From Arthrobacter jinronghuae (GTDB lineage Bacteria; Actinomycetota; Actinomycetes; Actinomycetales; Micrococcaceae), in NCBI RefSeq assembly GCF_025244825.1, contig NZ_CP104263.1:1116001-1180000 (forward strand): DNA of 64,000 nucleotides, given 5' to 3'. Positions 17,629 through 28,735 of this stretch are shown in pieces. How positions within the stretch are numbered: position 1 is the first letter of the stretch; every line of letters starts with the position of its first letter. The translations under genes and the position numbers were made by a program. Below the pieces are notes generated by a model, which saw nothing but the letters and a program-made list of their open reading frames with translations, made no database searches and was not told where the DNA came from.

Positions 17629-19977
17629 CTACACCGGAGCCGTTTCGCGGCGCATCTTGTCTTCCGGCCCCGCAGCCTGCTGTGCGGCCGGTTCCACCCG
17701 GACCAGCACGGTCTTGGACACCGGGGTGTTGCTGCCCTCGGCAACATGGTCCAGCGGTACGAGCACGTTGGCTTCCGGGTAGTACGCAGCTACGCAGCCC
17801 TTGGGCGTGGGGTAGGAGACCACCCGGAAATTGCGCAGGACGCGCTCGGCGCCGTCGTGGTGGACACCGTGGATGTCGATGTACTGGCCGTCTGCCAGGC
17901 CGAGTTCCTCGATGTCGCCGGAGTTCATAAACAGCACGTGGCGGCCACCCTTGATGCCGCGGTACCGGTCATTGTGCCCGTAGATGGTGGTATTCCACTG
18001 GTCATGTGAACGCATGCTCTGCAGCAGCAGGGTGCCTTCCGGACGCTGCACCGCTTCCAGGTCATTAACCGTAAGGACGGCCTTGCCCGTCGGGGTGTGG
18101 AAGGACCGCGAATCGCGGGGGCCGTTGGGCAGTACAAACCCGCCCTCGTGCCGGATCCGCTCGTTGTAGTCTTCGCAGCCCTCCACTACCCGCGAGATGT
18201 GGTCCCGGATCAGGTCGTAGTCCTTTTCGAAGCCGGCCCAGTCGGCGTCAATCCGGTCGCCGATCACCAGGGCACCGAGCCGGGCGACGAGGGCCGGTTC
18301 GGAGAGCAGGTTCTTCGAGACAGGTTCCACCCCGCCGTGCGAGGCATGGACCACGCAGACCGTGTCCTCCACCGAAACGAACTGCCGGCCGGTTTCCTGG
18401 ACGTCGATTTCGGTGCGGCCCAGAACCGGAAGGATCAGCGCTTCCTTGCCGGTGACCAGGTGGGAGCGGTTGAGCTTGATGGACATCTGCACGGTCATGT
18501 CCGTCTTTTGCATGGCAGCCTCGGCGAACTGGGTGTCCGAGATGGCGGAGATCAGGTTGCCCCCGAGTGCCATGAAGAATTTGATCCGGCCGTCCTGCAT
18601 CCTGAGGAAGGTTTCCACGGCGTCGGCGCCGTGGTCGCGCGGCGGGTCGAAGTTGAATTCCTTGCCGAGTGCGTCCAGGAAGGTCCCCGGCATCTGTTCC
18701 CAGATGCCCATGGTGCGGTCGCCCTGAACGTTGCTGTGCCCGCGGATGGGGGCGGCGCCGGCACCGGGCTTGCCGATGTTGCCGCGCAGCAGCAGGAGGT
18801 TGATGATCTCCTTGATGGTGGCAACGCCCTTTTTCTGCTGGGTGATGCCCATTGCCCAGGTGATGATCACCTTTTCAGCCCGCAGGTAGCGCTCGGCCAG
18901 TTCGTCGATTTCCTCGGCGCGCAGCCCGGTGGCTTCCAGCACTTCCTCATCGTCGAGCAGCAGCAGATGTTCCTTGAGGTCTGCCAGCCCCTCGCAGTGC
19001 TCCTCGAGGAATTCGTGGTCGAGGACGGTTCCCGGGTTCTTGTCCTCTGCCTCGAACACCCGCTTGGAAATGGCCTGGAGCAGGGCCATGTCCCCGCCGA
19101 GCCGGATCTGCAGGAACTGGTCCGCGAGCTCGGTGCCCTTTCCTGCGATGCCCCGGGCCTTCTGGGGGTTCTTGTAGCGCTTCAGCCCGGCTTCGGGAAG
19201 CGGGTTCACGGCTACGATGTTGCCGCCGTTGCGCTTGCACAGTTCCAGTGCGGTGAGCATGCGCGGATGGTTGGTGCCCGGGTTCTGGCCCATGAGGATG
19301 ATCAGGTCGGCCTGCCCGAAATCGTCATAGGTTACCGTGGCCTTGCCGATTCCGATGGTCTGGCCCATGGCCCAGCCTGAGGACTCGTGGCACATGTTGG
19401 AGCAGTCGGGCAGGTTGTTCGTGCCATAGGCGCGAACGAACAGCTGGTACAGGAAGGCTGCCTCGTTGGAGGTACGCCCGCTGGTGTAGAACGCTGCTTC
19501 GTGCGGGGAATCCAGGGCCTTGAGCCGGTCGGCCACGATCCCCAGTGCTTCATCCCAGCCGACGGGACGGTAATGGTCTTCACCGGCGGGTTTGTACAGG
19601 GGCTCGGTCAGCCGGCCCTGCATGCCCAACCAGTATTCCGAGCGCCCGCGCAGGTCCGTGAGGCTGTGTTCGGCCCAGAAGTCCGAGGAAATAACCACCG
19701 GGGTGGCTTCCCACGTGACGGCCTTGACACCTTCTTCGCAGTATTCGAACGGGCTGCGGTCCTTCGGGTCCGGCCACGCGCAGCTCGGGCAGTCGAAGCC
19801 GTGCTTCTGATTCATGCGGAAGGTGGTCCCCAAGGCACGGGCGAGCCCCATGTGTTCAATGGCGGGTTTCATGGAGTGGTAGACGGCAGGAAGTCCCGCC
19901 GCCCACTCCTTCGGCTCTCCCTTGACCTCTATGTCGCTCTCGTTGACTTCCTTCACGCGGGGTTCTTTCCTGGCCAC
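17629..19977 (-). CDS. FdhF/YdeP-family molybdopterin oxidoreductase
   Basis: A 782-aa formate-dehydrogenase-alpha-like protein. Cysteines in DCPSCAWPDP and a later Cys near residue 80 suggest the N-terminal iron-sulfur site of the YdeP-type family. The molybdopterin domains include YTSGRTSNEAAFLYQLFVRAYGTNN, MGQNPGTNHPRM and GHSNVQGDRTMG. The C-terminal cofactor-binding domain ends with LRNFRVVSYPTPKGCVAAYYPE. No FdhB or FdhC partner lies nearby, so the electron acceptor is unknown and the substrate need not be formate. The start is a GTG at 19977 with AAGGGAAG upstream. The neighbouring DUF6457 gene fits molybdenum-enzyme biology. Confidence 0.88.
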   Translation of the reverse strand: MARKEPRVKEVNESDIEVKGEPKEWAAGLPAVYHSMKPAIEHMGLARALGTTFRMNQKHGFDCPSCAWPDPKDRSPFEYCEEGVKAVTWEATPVVISSDFWAEHSLTDLRGRSEYWLGMQGRLTEPLYKPAGEDHYRPVGWDEALGIVADRLKALDSPHEAAFYTSGRTSNEAAFLYQLFVRAYGTNNLPDCSNMCHESSGWAMGQTIGIGKATVTYDDFGQADLIILMGQNPGTNHPRMLTALELCKRNGGNIVAVNPLPEAGLKRYKNPQKARGIAGKGTELADQFLQIRLGGDMALLQAISKRVFEAEDKNPGTVLDHEFLEEHCEGLADLKEHLLLLDDEEVLEATGLRAEEIDELAERYLRAEKVIITWAMGITQQKKGVATIKEIINLLLLRGNIGKPGAGAAPIRGHSNVQGDRTMGIWEQMPGTFLDALGKEFNFDPPRDHGADAVETFLRMQDGRIKFFMALGGNLISAISDTQFAEAAMQKTDMTVQMSIKLNRSHLVTGKEALILPVLGRTEIDVQETGRQFVSVEDTVCVVHASHGGVEPVSKNLLSEPALVARLGALVIGDRIDADWAGFEKDYDLIRDHISRVVEGCEDYNERIRHEGGFVLPNGPRDSRSFHTPTGKAVLTVNDLEAVQRPEGTLLLQSMRSHDQWNTTIYGHNDRYRGIKGGRHVLFMNSGDIEELGLADGQYIDIHGVHHDGAERVLRNFRVVSYPTPKGCVAAYYPEANVLVPLDHVAEGSNTPVSKTVLVRVEPAAQQAAGPEDKMRRETAPV

Positions 19978-20145
19978 GCCGCACTTCCCTTCATCGCGAG
20001 GTCTGCCGCAAAAGCGGCGACTGCTTCTACCGCAGTTTATCTATCAACAGGCCTAGCAGTCAGGGCGCACCACCGCAAGGACTGCTGCCGTCCGACGGCG
20101 GCGGGCGCTTTGGGAATAGCCGGAACATTATCCGCGGGCACTGGC

Positions 20146-20311
20146 CACATGGGTAGTTCTGCCCATGTGTTTTCCTTGACCGGGTTGGTTTTGGTGGGTT
20201 TGATGGGGGTTACCGGCAAACGGAACGGGATTTACCTTTGGTGAATTCGTCCGCTGCTCGGGGGAACAGTTCGGACGAGGGCGCCGAGGGGTGCCGAAAA
20301 GGTGGTTTGCC
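20146..20311 (+). promoter_or_regulatory. Shared leader of the WXG100 pair with inverted repeat
   Basis: The 335-bp gap after the oxidoreductase start holds the left edge of the duplicated unit. An 8-bp inverted repeat (20146-20153 with 20162-20169) sits at its edge; in copy 2 only the inner 5 bp are kept. TTGACC at 20176, followed 17 nt later by a weak TTTGAT, is a promoter candidate present in both copies. AAAAGGTGG lies before the first ATG. Confidence 0.4.
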
Positions 20312-21029
20312 ATGAAGTTTGATATGGGTTCTTCGACCCTTGGGACGTTGACGCAGCAGACGAGTTCCTCCAATGAGGATCTGGGTCAGCTGGTGCGGAG
20401 CCTGATGGAGGCTGCGGCGCCGCTGGAGGGCAAGTTCAACGGTGCCGGCCGGGTGAAGTTTGACGAGTTCAAGGCCCGCACGGACGAGGTTGCCAATGAG
20501 CTCAACAGCTCCCTCTCGGCGATCCTGATGGGTCAGTCGGAGATGGACCGGCACTTCCAGACCGGTGACCAGGAGGCTGCGGACAATGCGGCCCAGCAGC
20601 AGGGGTCGGCGTCGTTCGACTCTGCGCGTTTCGGTTCTTCGCGCTAGTTCTTCTGTCCCTTTTTCAGTTCTTCCTTAGTTCCGTTGCTTTCCGGCGCGTG
20701 GGTGCCGGTGTTGAAAGGATTTGCCATGTCCCAGGATCGTTTGAGCTATGACACTGATACTTCCTCTGCGGTGCAGGGGGATATCCAGTCGATTGTTGCC
20801 CGGCTGGAGTCGTTGATCGGTGAGCGTGAGAAGGCTGTGAATGCGGCTATGTCGGATTTCCAGGCTGATGGTGTGTCGGAGGATTACCAGGCGGTGGAGA
20901 ACCGTTTCCGGAATGCTGCCAATGAGACGCGGAACATTATTGCGTTGGTGAAGCAGACGCTGTCGCAGAATGATGAGACGGCTGCGGGTGCGGGTGCCCG
21001 GGCGAAGTCCGCCGTCCAAAACATCGGCT
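20149..21029. repeat. Copy 1 of an 881-bp tandem duplication
   Basis: This copy contains the leader and both WXG100 genes. It matches 21130-22010 at an offset of 981 bp. Reading both copies, I found only three differences (20395/21376, 20632/21613 and 21019/22000), all synonymous. The 100 bp between the copies are unique and carry a terminator. Confidence 0.95.
20312..20647 (+). CDS. WXG100-family T7SS substrate A, copy 1
   Basis: A 111-aa helical hairpin protein beginning MKFDMGSSTLGTL, from the ATG at 20312 with AAAAGGTGG upstream. The turn where WXG would be reads FNGAGRVKFDEF, a Trp-less variant common in Micrococcaceae. The C-terminal part has HFQTGDQEAADNA, where Phe replaces Tyr of a YxxxD-type export motif. 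It is probably exported through the EccC/EccD system as a heterodimer with the following gene. The encoded protein is identical to copy 2. Confidence 0.88.
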   Translation: MKFDMGSSTLGTLTQQTSSSNEDLGQLVRSLMEAAAPLEGKFNGAGRVKFDEFKARTDEVANELNSSLSAILMGQSEMDRHFQTGDQEAADNAAQQQGSASFDSARFGSSR

Positions 21030-21031
21030 AA
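20726..21031 (+). CDS. ESAT-6-like (WXG100-type) T7SS substrate B, copy 1
   Basis: A 101-aa helical protein, MSQDRLSYDTDTSSAVQGDI and onward, from the ATG at 20726 with GAAAGGA upstream. It resembles the actinobacterial small proteins annotated as pore-forming ESAT-6 family; pore formation itself is unproven. The central turn reads DFQADGVSEDYQAVE instead of WXG. Third codon positions here carry far more T and G than in the neighbouring chromosome. It is the second gene of a pair and is followed at once by a terminator, so copy 1 is a two-gene transcript. Confidence 0.87.
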   Translation: MSQDRLSYDTDTSSAVQGDIQSIVARLESLIGEREKAVNAAMSDFQADGVSEDYQAVENRFRNAANETRNIIALVKQTLSQNDETAAGAGARAKSAVQNIG

Positions 21032-21047
21032 TCACTGATTGCACAAC

Positions 21048-21086
21048 ACAACGGCGCCGGGCTGGATCCGGCGCCGTTGTTGTTTT
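21048..21086 (+). terminator. Rho-independent terminator after WXG100 copy 1
   Basis: A perfect 13-bp GC-rich inverted repeat (21048-21060 with 21068-21080) around a 7-nt loop, followed by TGTTTT. It insulates copy 1 from copy 2. Confidence 0.9.
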
Positions 21087-21129
21087 AACCGAACCGCCTG
21101 CATGGCCCTTTTATTCGAGCTCGATCTCG

Positions 21130-22010
21130 ATGGGTAGTTCTGCCCATGTGTTTTCCTTGACCGGGTTGGTTTTGGTGGGTTTGATGGGGGTTACCGGCAA
21201 ACGGAACGGGATTTACCTTTGGTGAATTCGTCCGCTGCTCGGGGGAACAGTTCGGACGAGGGCGCCGAGGGGTGCCGAAAAGGTGGTTTGCCATGAAGTT
21301 TGATATGGGTTCTTCGACCCTTGGGACGTTGACGCAGCAGACGAGTTCCTCCAATGAGGATCTGGGTCAGCTGGTCCGGAGCCTGATGGAGGCTGCGGCG
21401 CCGCTGGAGGGCAAGTTCAACGGTGCCGGCCGGGTGAAGTTTGACGAGTTCAAGGCCCGCACGGACGAGGTTGCCAATGAGCTCAACAGCTCCCTCTCGG
21501 CGATCCTGATGGGTCAGTCGGAGATGGACCGGCACTTCCAGACCGGTGACCAGGAGGCTGCGGACAATGCGGCCCAGCAGCAGGGGTCGGCGTCGTTCGA
21601 CTCTGCGCGTTTTGGTTCTTCGCGCTAGTTCTTCTGTCCCTTTTTCAGTTCTTCCTTAGTTCCGTTGCTTTCCGGCGCGTGGGTGCCGGTGTTGAAAGGA
21701 TTTGCCATGTCCCAGGATCGTTTGAGCTATGACACTGATACTTCCTCTGCGGTGCAGGGGGATATCCAGTCGATTGTTGCCCGGCTGGAGTCGTTGATCG
21801 GTGAGCGTGAGAAGGCTGTGAATGCGGCTATGTCGGATTTCCAGGCTGATGGTGTGTCGGAGGATTACCAGGCGGTGGAGAACCGTTTCCGGAATGCTGC
21901 CAATGAGACGCGGAACATTATTGCGTTGGTGAAGCAGACGCTGTCGCAGAATGATGAGACGGCTGCGGGTGCGGGTGCCCGGGCGAAGTCCGCCGTCCAG
22001 AACATCGGCT
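21130..22010. repeat. Copy 2 of the 881-bp tandem duplication
   Basis: Near-identical second copy of leader plus both WXG100 genes. Unlike copy 1 it has no terminator behind it and runs directly into the immunity-gene island. Confidence 0.95.
21293..21628 (+). CDS. WXG100-family T7SS substrate A, copy 2
   Basis: Encodes the same 111 residues as the gene at 20312; the two base differences inside it are silent. It shares the leader and ribosome-binding site of copy 1. Complete protein identity implies either a very recent duplication or ongoing gene conversion. It is transcribed together with the copy 2 partner and probably with the downstream immunity genes. Confidence 0.88.
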   Translation: MKFDMGSSTLGTLTQQTSSSNEDLGQLVRSLMEAAAPLEGKFNGAGRVKFDEFKARTDEVANELNSSLSAILMGQSEMDRHFQTGDQEAADNAAQQQGSASFDSARFGSSR

Positions 22011-22012
22011 GA
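21707..22012 (+). CDS. ESAT-6-like T7SS substrate B, copy 2
   Basis: Encodes the same 101 residues as the gene at 20726, with one silent change near the end. The stop is TGA at 22010-22012, and the next gene starts only 3 nt later, so the WXG100 pair and the YezG-type immunity gene are likely translationally coupled. That linkage ties the island to type VII secretion. Confidence 0.87.
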   Translation: MSQDRLSYDTDTSSAVQGDIQSIVARLESLIGEREKAVNAAMSDFQADGVSEDYQAVENRFRNAANETRNIIALVKQTLSQNDETAAGAGARAKSAVQNIG

Positions 22013-22015
22013 CTA

Positions 22016-22468
22016 ATGCCTGAAGCATTGGGTGGTCTGGATTTGATTCTGCGTCGTTCCGAGTTGGAGACGGCGTTAGCGCGCGAGGTGGACGGGAGTG
22101 TGTCGGCTGGCTGGCGGTCACTCCGCTTCGAGGGGCGTGAGGCCGGTACTGTTTCGGAGGTCCAGCTCTTCGTCGACCGGAACGGTGTGGTGAAGAAGGA
22201 GGAACCCTCGGATCACTCCTTCGACCTCGTCGAGGAGTTGCGCAAGCTGATGTACCGGCCGGGGTACGGTACCTGGTTCTCCCTGACCGTGAAGATCGGT
22301 GACCAGGGGCAGGCTGAGACGCACTATAACTATGACGAAGAGGCAGCCTGGACTTTCCCTCTGTCTGACCAGTCCTATGTAGAAGACCAGCAGAGGTTCC
22401 CGCGGGATCCGGAGCATATTCCTGCGTGGCTGGCTCCGAAGCTCGGGCTTGGCGGCGCTTCCAACTAG
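22016..22468 (+). CDS. YezG-type (DUF600) immunity protein 1
   Basis: A 150-aa acidic soluble protein. The signature LRKLMYRPGYGTWFSLTVKI, then HYNYDEEAAW and PRDPEHIPAWL, matches the YezG/DUF600 immunity family, whose members neutralise LXG-type T7SS nuclease toxins such as YeeF. It starts 3 nt after the WXG100 stop, without a clear ribosome site of its own. No toxin open frame follows. It is a close paralogue of the next gene and equal in length. Confidence 0.82.
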   Translation: MPEALGGLDLILRRSELETALAREVDGSVSAGWRSLRFEGREAGTVSEVQLFVDRNGVVKKEEPSDHSFDLVEELRKLMYRPGYGTWFSLTVKIGDQGQAETHYNYDEEAAWTFPLSDQSYVEDQQRFPRDPEHIPAWLAPKLGLGGASN

Positions 22469-22543
22469 TTCCACCGGGTGGGAGCCCAGGCTCCCGTCCG
22501 GCCATTAGCTGTGATTATCCGTTTCATTAGGGGGAACAGGGAC

Positions 22544-22996
22544 GTGTCTGAAGAGTCAGTGACAGTGGATGCGGTTCTGCGGCGGACGGAGCTGGAACGG
22601 GATCTGGCTCGTGTTCTGGACGCGAGCGTGCCGGAGGGGTGGCAGTCCTTGAGGTACGAGGCGGCGTCTGCGGGAAGGGTGACGGAAGGTCTTCTCCATG
22701 TTGAGCGAAACGGCGTCGTACAACCTGTCGACTCGTCGGACGATGACTTCGCTCTGCTGAGGCAGCTACGCAAGCTAATGTATCGGCCGGGGTACGGCAC
22801 ATGGTTCTCCATGGAAATGCGTATTGATAGCCATGGCCATGTGGAAACGCACTACAACTTTGACCAGGAAGCGGACTGGAGTTTCCCGCTTGCCGACCAG
22901 TCCTATAAGCAGGACCAGCAGAAGTTTCCACGTGATCCGGAGCATATCCCGGCGTGGCTGGCTCCAAAGCTCGGGTTTGGCGGCCATGTTTCATAA
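22544..22996 (+). CDS. YezG-type (DUF600) immunity protein 2
   Basis: A 150-aa paralogue of the preceding gene: LRKLMYRPGYGTWFSMEMRI, HYNFDQEADW and PRDPEHIPAWLAPKLG. I placed the start at GTG 22544 (MSEESVTVDAVLRRTELERD) because a GGGGGA stretch lies upstream, the length then equals the paralogue, and a third degenerate copy starts with the same residues. The N-terminal halves differ much more than the C-terminal halves, as expected if the paralogues recognise different toxins. Confidence 0.82.
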   Translation: MSEESVTVDAVLRRTELERDLARVLDASVPEGWQSLRYEAASAGRVTEGLLHVERNGVVQPVDSSDDDFALLRQLRKLMYRPGYGTWFSMEMRIDSHGHVETHYNFDQEADWSFPLADQSYKQDQQKFPRDPEHIPAWLAPKLGFGGHVS

Positions 22997-23010
22997 AGAA
23001 AGCAGGGAAC

Positions 23011-23889
23011 TTGATTTTTGAAAAGCCGCTAAGCCCGGCCCATGTGGGCACGATGGTGGAGGGCAACCGCGACACGATCGCCGGGTTCGTCCTGAACGCC
23101 GCCGACGTCGCACAGATGAAGTCGCCCCGGGAGCTGTACGAGGCCCACGGGCTGGGCTTCCCGGGCTCGCCGTGGGATCCGGCCGCCGGCTACCTCGACG
23201 TGCTGCGGTTCCAGGCGCCGCCGTCGGTCTACGTGCATTCGGCGACGGCGCCGGAGTTCGTGGACCGGCCGCCGTTCACCGGTACCGGGTTTGCCCGCTG
23301 GGGCGGGGGCGTTGCGCCGGTGTGGTTCCTGGACGAGTGCCGGATTCCCCCGCGTGCGCAGCTGTGGCGGATCCGGGAAGGTCAGCAGGATCAGTTGCTG
23401 GCGATGTACATTGACGCAGCCTCGGGGTGGGGCATCCTCGAGGGTTCCGGTATCTCCAGTCCTGCGCACACGGTGCCGCAGACGGTGATCGGTTGGGTAG
23501 CGGTCTGGGACGGTTTCCAGTTCCCGGCGGACGTGGTGGGTGACAAGGCGGTGCTGGCTGCGGCGTCGGAGCCGCCGGCCGAGATCACCGGGTTCCGGCG
23601 GACGATGCGCGGCTGCTGGAGCCGGGAGGTGCCGGTCTCCGAGTTGGATGACCTGTTCGAGGTCAATGCGGTGTGCCGGTGGCAGGGGCATCCCTTCCGG
23701 ATTACGGATGTGGCGCACGACGGCGGTGCACGCATCTTCCGGTTGTTCTACACCGGGCACAACGCTGACGTCGCAGAGTCGCTGGGCTTGAACAAGGCAG
23801 ATGCCGGGGTCTACTGGACGGTTCAGCCGGAGTCCGCCGTCACGGATGTCGAGATGTTCCAGAACCGGCTCAAGCCCGTCGCGGGCTAG
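23011..23889 (+). CDS. Unrecognised 292-aa protein in the immunity island
   Basis: I do not recognise this family. The TTG at 23011 has CAGGG just upstream; an ATG at 22954 would overlap the previous gene by 43 bp. No signal peptide or membrane helix is visible. The protein seems to have two parts: residues ~1-190 with LDVLRFQAPPSVYVHSA and ARWGGGVAPVWFLDECRIPP, and ~195-292 with CRWQGHPFRITDV and GVYWTVQPES. Its base composition matches the core chromosome, unlike the AT-richer genes around it. Position between immunity genes suggests a toxin-system accessory or immunity role, but nothing in the sequence proves it. Confidence 0.6.
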   Translation: MIFEKPLSPAHVGTMVEGNRDTIAGFVLNAADVAQMKSPRELYEAHGLGFPGSPWDPAAGYLDVLRFQAPPSVYVHSATAPEFVDRPPFTGTGFARWGGGVAPVWFLDECRIPPRAQLWRIREGQQDQLLAMYIDAASGWGILEGSGISSPAHTVPQTVIGWVAVWDGFQFPADVVGDKAVLAAASEPPAEITGFRRTMRGCWSREVPVSELDDLFEVNAVCRWQGHPFRITDVAHDGGARIFRLFYTGHNADVAESLGLNKADAGVYWTVQPESAVTDVEMFQNRLKPVAG

Positions 23890-23915
23890 GGTTCCAGATA
23901 TTAGGGGGTTGGCAG

Positions 23916-24110
23916 GTGCCTGAAGAGTCAGTGGCAGTGGATGTGGTTTTGCAGCGCGCGGAGTTGGAGCGGGATTTAGCTCGACTTCTCGATGAAGGCG
24001 TACCAGAGGATTGGCAGTCCTAAGGCTCGAAGCGCGTGCGGCGGGAACGGCTACTCGTTCATGCCGGGGTGGCACCTATCCAAATCGTCGAGAAGTACCT
24101 GAAGAAGTAG
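23916..24110 (+). pseudogene. Frameshifted, chimeric remnant of a third YezG-type gene
   Basis: The GTG at 23916 opens a frame like the start of immunity protein 2 (MPEESVAVDVVLQRAELERD) that stops at TAA 24021-24023 after 35 codons. Aligned with the paralogue, the stop is created by a one-base deletion after TGGCAGTCCT; the following bases still match for about 25 nt in the shifted frame. The last stretch (24078-24110) instead encodes IQIVEKYLKK, close to the IQMLEKDLKK that ends the gene at 24680. The remnant therefore joins the head of one gene to the tail of another by deletion. Confidence 0.75.
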
Positions 24111-24221
24111 GAACTATCAGCAGATAGCTGTCTGGCGGAATGGAAAGCAGGTGCTCGTGATTTTCAGGAACCGACCGGCCCGGCGCCGGATGACGCCGAT
24201 GCGGGAAAGGGGCGTCCGGTT

Positions 24222-24680
24222 GTGAAGCGTCCGGCGGAGAGACTCCCTAATGGGATGCTGTGCCCACAGCATTACGCGGTGTGGAGAGGTCAGTGCTTTG
24301 GAGCGAGTCCGTTTAGGTACCCGGTCTATTTGCTTTGGACAAGTGGCGCGGACCGGCCTGGACCGGAGTGGTACGCCTCGGGTGATGTGAATGAATTCGG
24401 TCGACCCGCGAGTTGGATGCTTGAGGTTTCGAAGGAGGCGCTTGACCGTTTAGTCAAGGTGGAGGTAACGGCTAAGTGGAAGGGCAACGACCTTGGTCTG
24501 GTCCAATACGAGAACGGTATTGTCCACGCCCGTGTGGGTGTTGATCCGCATCAGCAGGTGAAGGTGGATCGAGGGGAAATCCCCGAAATTCATAGGCTCA
24601 GTTTTGGGGAGTATGTGGGGACCTTCCGCTGGGAGGAGCTTGAGGATATCCAAATGCTTGAGAAGGACTTGAAGAAGTAG
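24222..24680 (+). CDS. Unrecognised small protein, possible immunity protein
   Basis: A 152-aa soluble protein from a GTG at 24222 with GGGAAAGGGG upstream. I do not recognise the family. It is rich in aromatic residues (VYLLWTSGADRPGPEWYASG, GEYVGTFRWEELEDI) and ends with the tail that also closes the preceding remnant, so a paralogue once lay just upstream. GC content is lower than in the flanking ligA region. Placement at the end of the T7SS immunity island makes an immunity role plausible. Confidence 0.6.
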   Translation: MKRPAERLPNGMLCPQHYAVWRGQCFGASPFRYPVYLLWTSGADRPGPEWYASGDVNEFGRPASWMLEVSKEALDRLVKVEVTAKWKGNDLGLVQYENGIVHARVGVDPHQQVKVDRGEIPEIHRLSFGEYVGTFRWEELEDIQMLEKDLKK

Positions 24681-24685
24681 GATCG

Positions 24686-24718
<33 letters not shown>

Positions 24719-24777
24719 CCGGCGTCGCAGTCCCGCAAAACTCCCGCAACCGGACGCGATACGGCAAGATTGGTTAG

Positions 24778-27836
<3,059 letters not shown>

Positions 27837-27880
27837 CTGTGGCCGGATCGGGCGCTAGTCTGCTGGAATAGTCTGCTGGG

Positions 27881-28735
27881 ATGGAAACCTGGCATCGGAA
27901 CCGGTTGAGCGCGCGGCAGGCTGAACTTGTCGAGTCTTGGCTGCCCGGGGTGCGTCTCGTTACCGATCTCTCCTGGAACCTTCTGGATACCGCGGTCCTT
28001 GAAGTAGTGGACGCACACCGCAGGTATGTAGTCAAAGCGGCAGGGCCCTCCAACCACCACATAGGACGTGAGATAGACGCCCACGAGTCATGGGTCAGGG
28101 TGTGGGCCCTGCAGAACCGTGCGCCCAAACTTGTCCAATCGGACCGTTCCGAGAACATCTTGGTCACGGAGTATTTGGACGGTTCCCTCGTCGAGGGAAC
28201 CGCAGCTGAATACGACCCCGAGACGTATCGGCAGGCCGGGCATCTTTTGCGGATATTCCATGAGCAAACCGCGCGTACTGACGTCGACTATGAGGTGCGG
28301 GCCACTGCCAAAGAGTTGTCTTGGCTGGAGAAGCCGCACCGCATTTCCAAATCCCACGTTGCCCGGGTTAGGGCCATCCTCGACGGCTACCGGCCCAAGC
28401 CGGTGGTTCTCGTTCCGACGCATGGTGACTGGCAACCTCGCAACTGGCTTATGGACGGCAGCGAGCTGAGGGTCATCGACTTCGGCCGGTTCGAATTGAG
28501 GCCTGCCGCAACCGACCTTTGCCGCTTGGCGGTGCAGCAATGGAGGTCTCGCAGTTATCTGGAGGCCGCCTTCTTTGAGGGGTACGGACCGGACTCCAGG
28601 GACAGTGAACTCTGGAACGTAACGCTGCTGCGCGAAGCTGTCTCCACTGCTGCGTGGGCTTACCAAGTCGGCGACCATAAGTTCGAGGCACAAGGCCACC
28701 GGATGCTTCGGGATGCGCTGGCCAACTTCTCGTAG
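27881..28735 (+). CDS. Aminoglycoside phosphotransferase-fold (APH) family protein
   Basis: A 284-aa kinase-like protein. The APH motifs are YVVKAAGP (ATP-binding Lys), the catalytic loop THGDWQPRNWL and VIDFGRFELRP. Such proteins phosphorylate varied small molecules, and the family name does not imply antibiotic resistance. The start follows a short direct repeat (GTCTGCTGG twice). It stands alone between ligA/inositol phosphatase and a repeat-rich gap, so context gives no substrate. Confidence 0.83.
   Translation: METWHRNRLSARQAELVESWLPGVRLVTDLSWNLLDTAVLEVVDAHRRYVVKAAGPSNHHIGREIDAHESWVRVWALQNRAPKLVQSDRSENILVTEYLDGSLVEGTAAEYDPETYRQAGHLLRIFHEQTARTDVDYEVRATAKELSWLEKPHRISKSHVARVRAILDGYRPKPVVLVPTHGDWQPRNWLMDGSELRVIDFGRFELRPAATDLCRLAVQQWRSRSYLEAAFFEGYGPDSRDSELWNVTLLREAVSTAAWAYQVGDHKFEAQGHRMLRDALANFS

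Noticed and set aside
24157..24223. Small open frame before the 152-aa gene
   Set aside because: It is only 22 codons, Arg-rich, and ends inside the next start. It is more likely debris of the deleted paralogue.
27881..28735. Antibiotic resistance gene
   Set aside because: The APH fold is shared by many metabolic kinases. Nothing in the sequence or context points to aminoglycosides.
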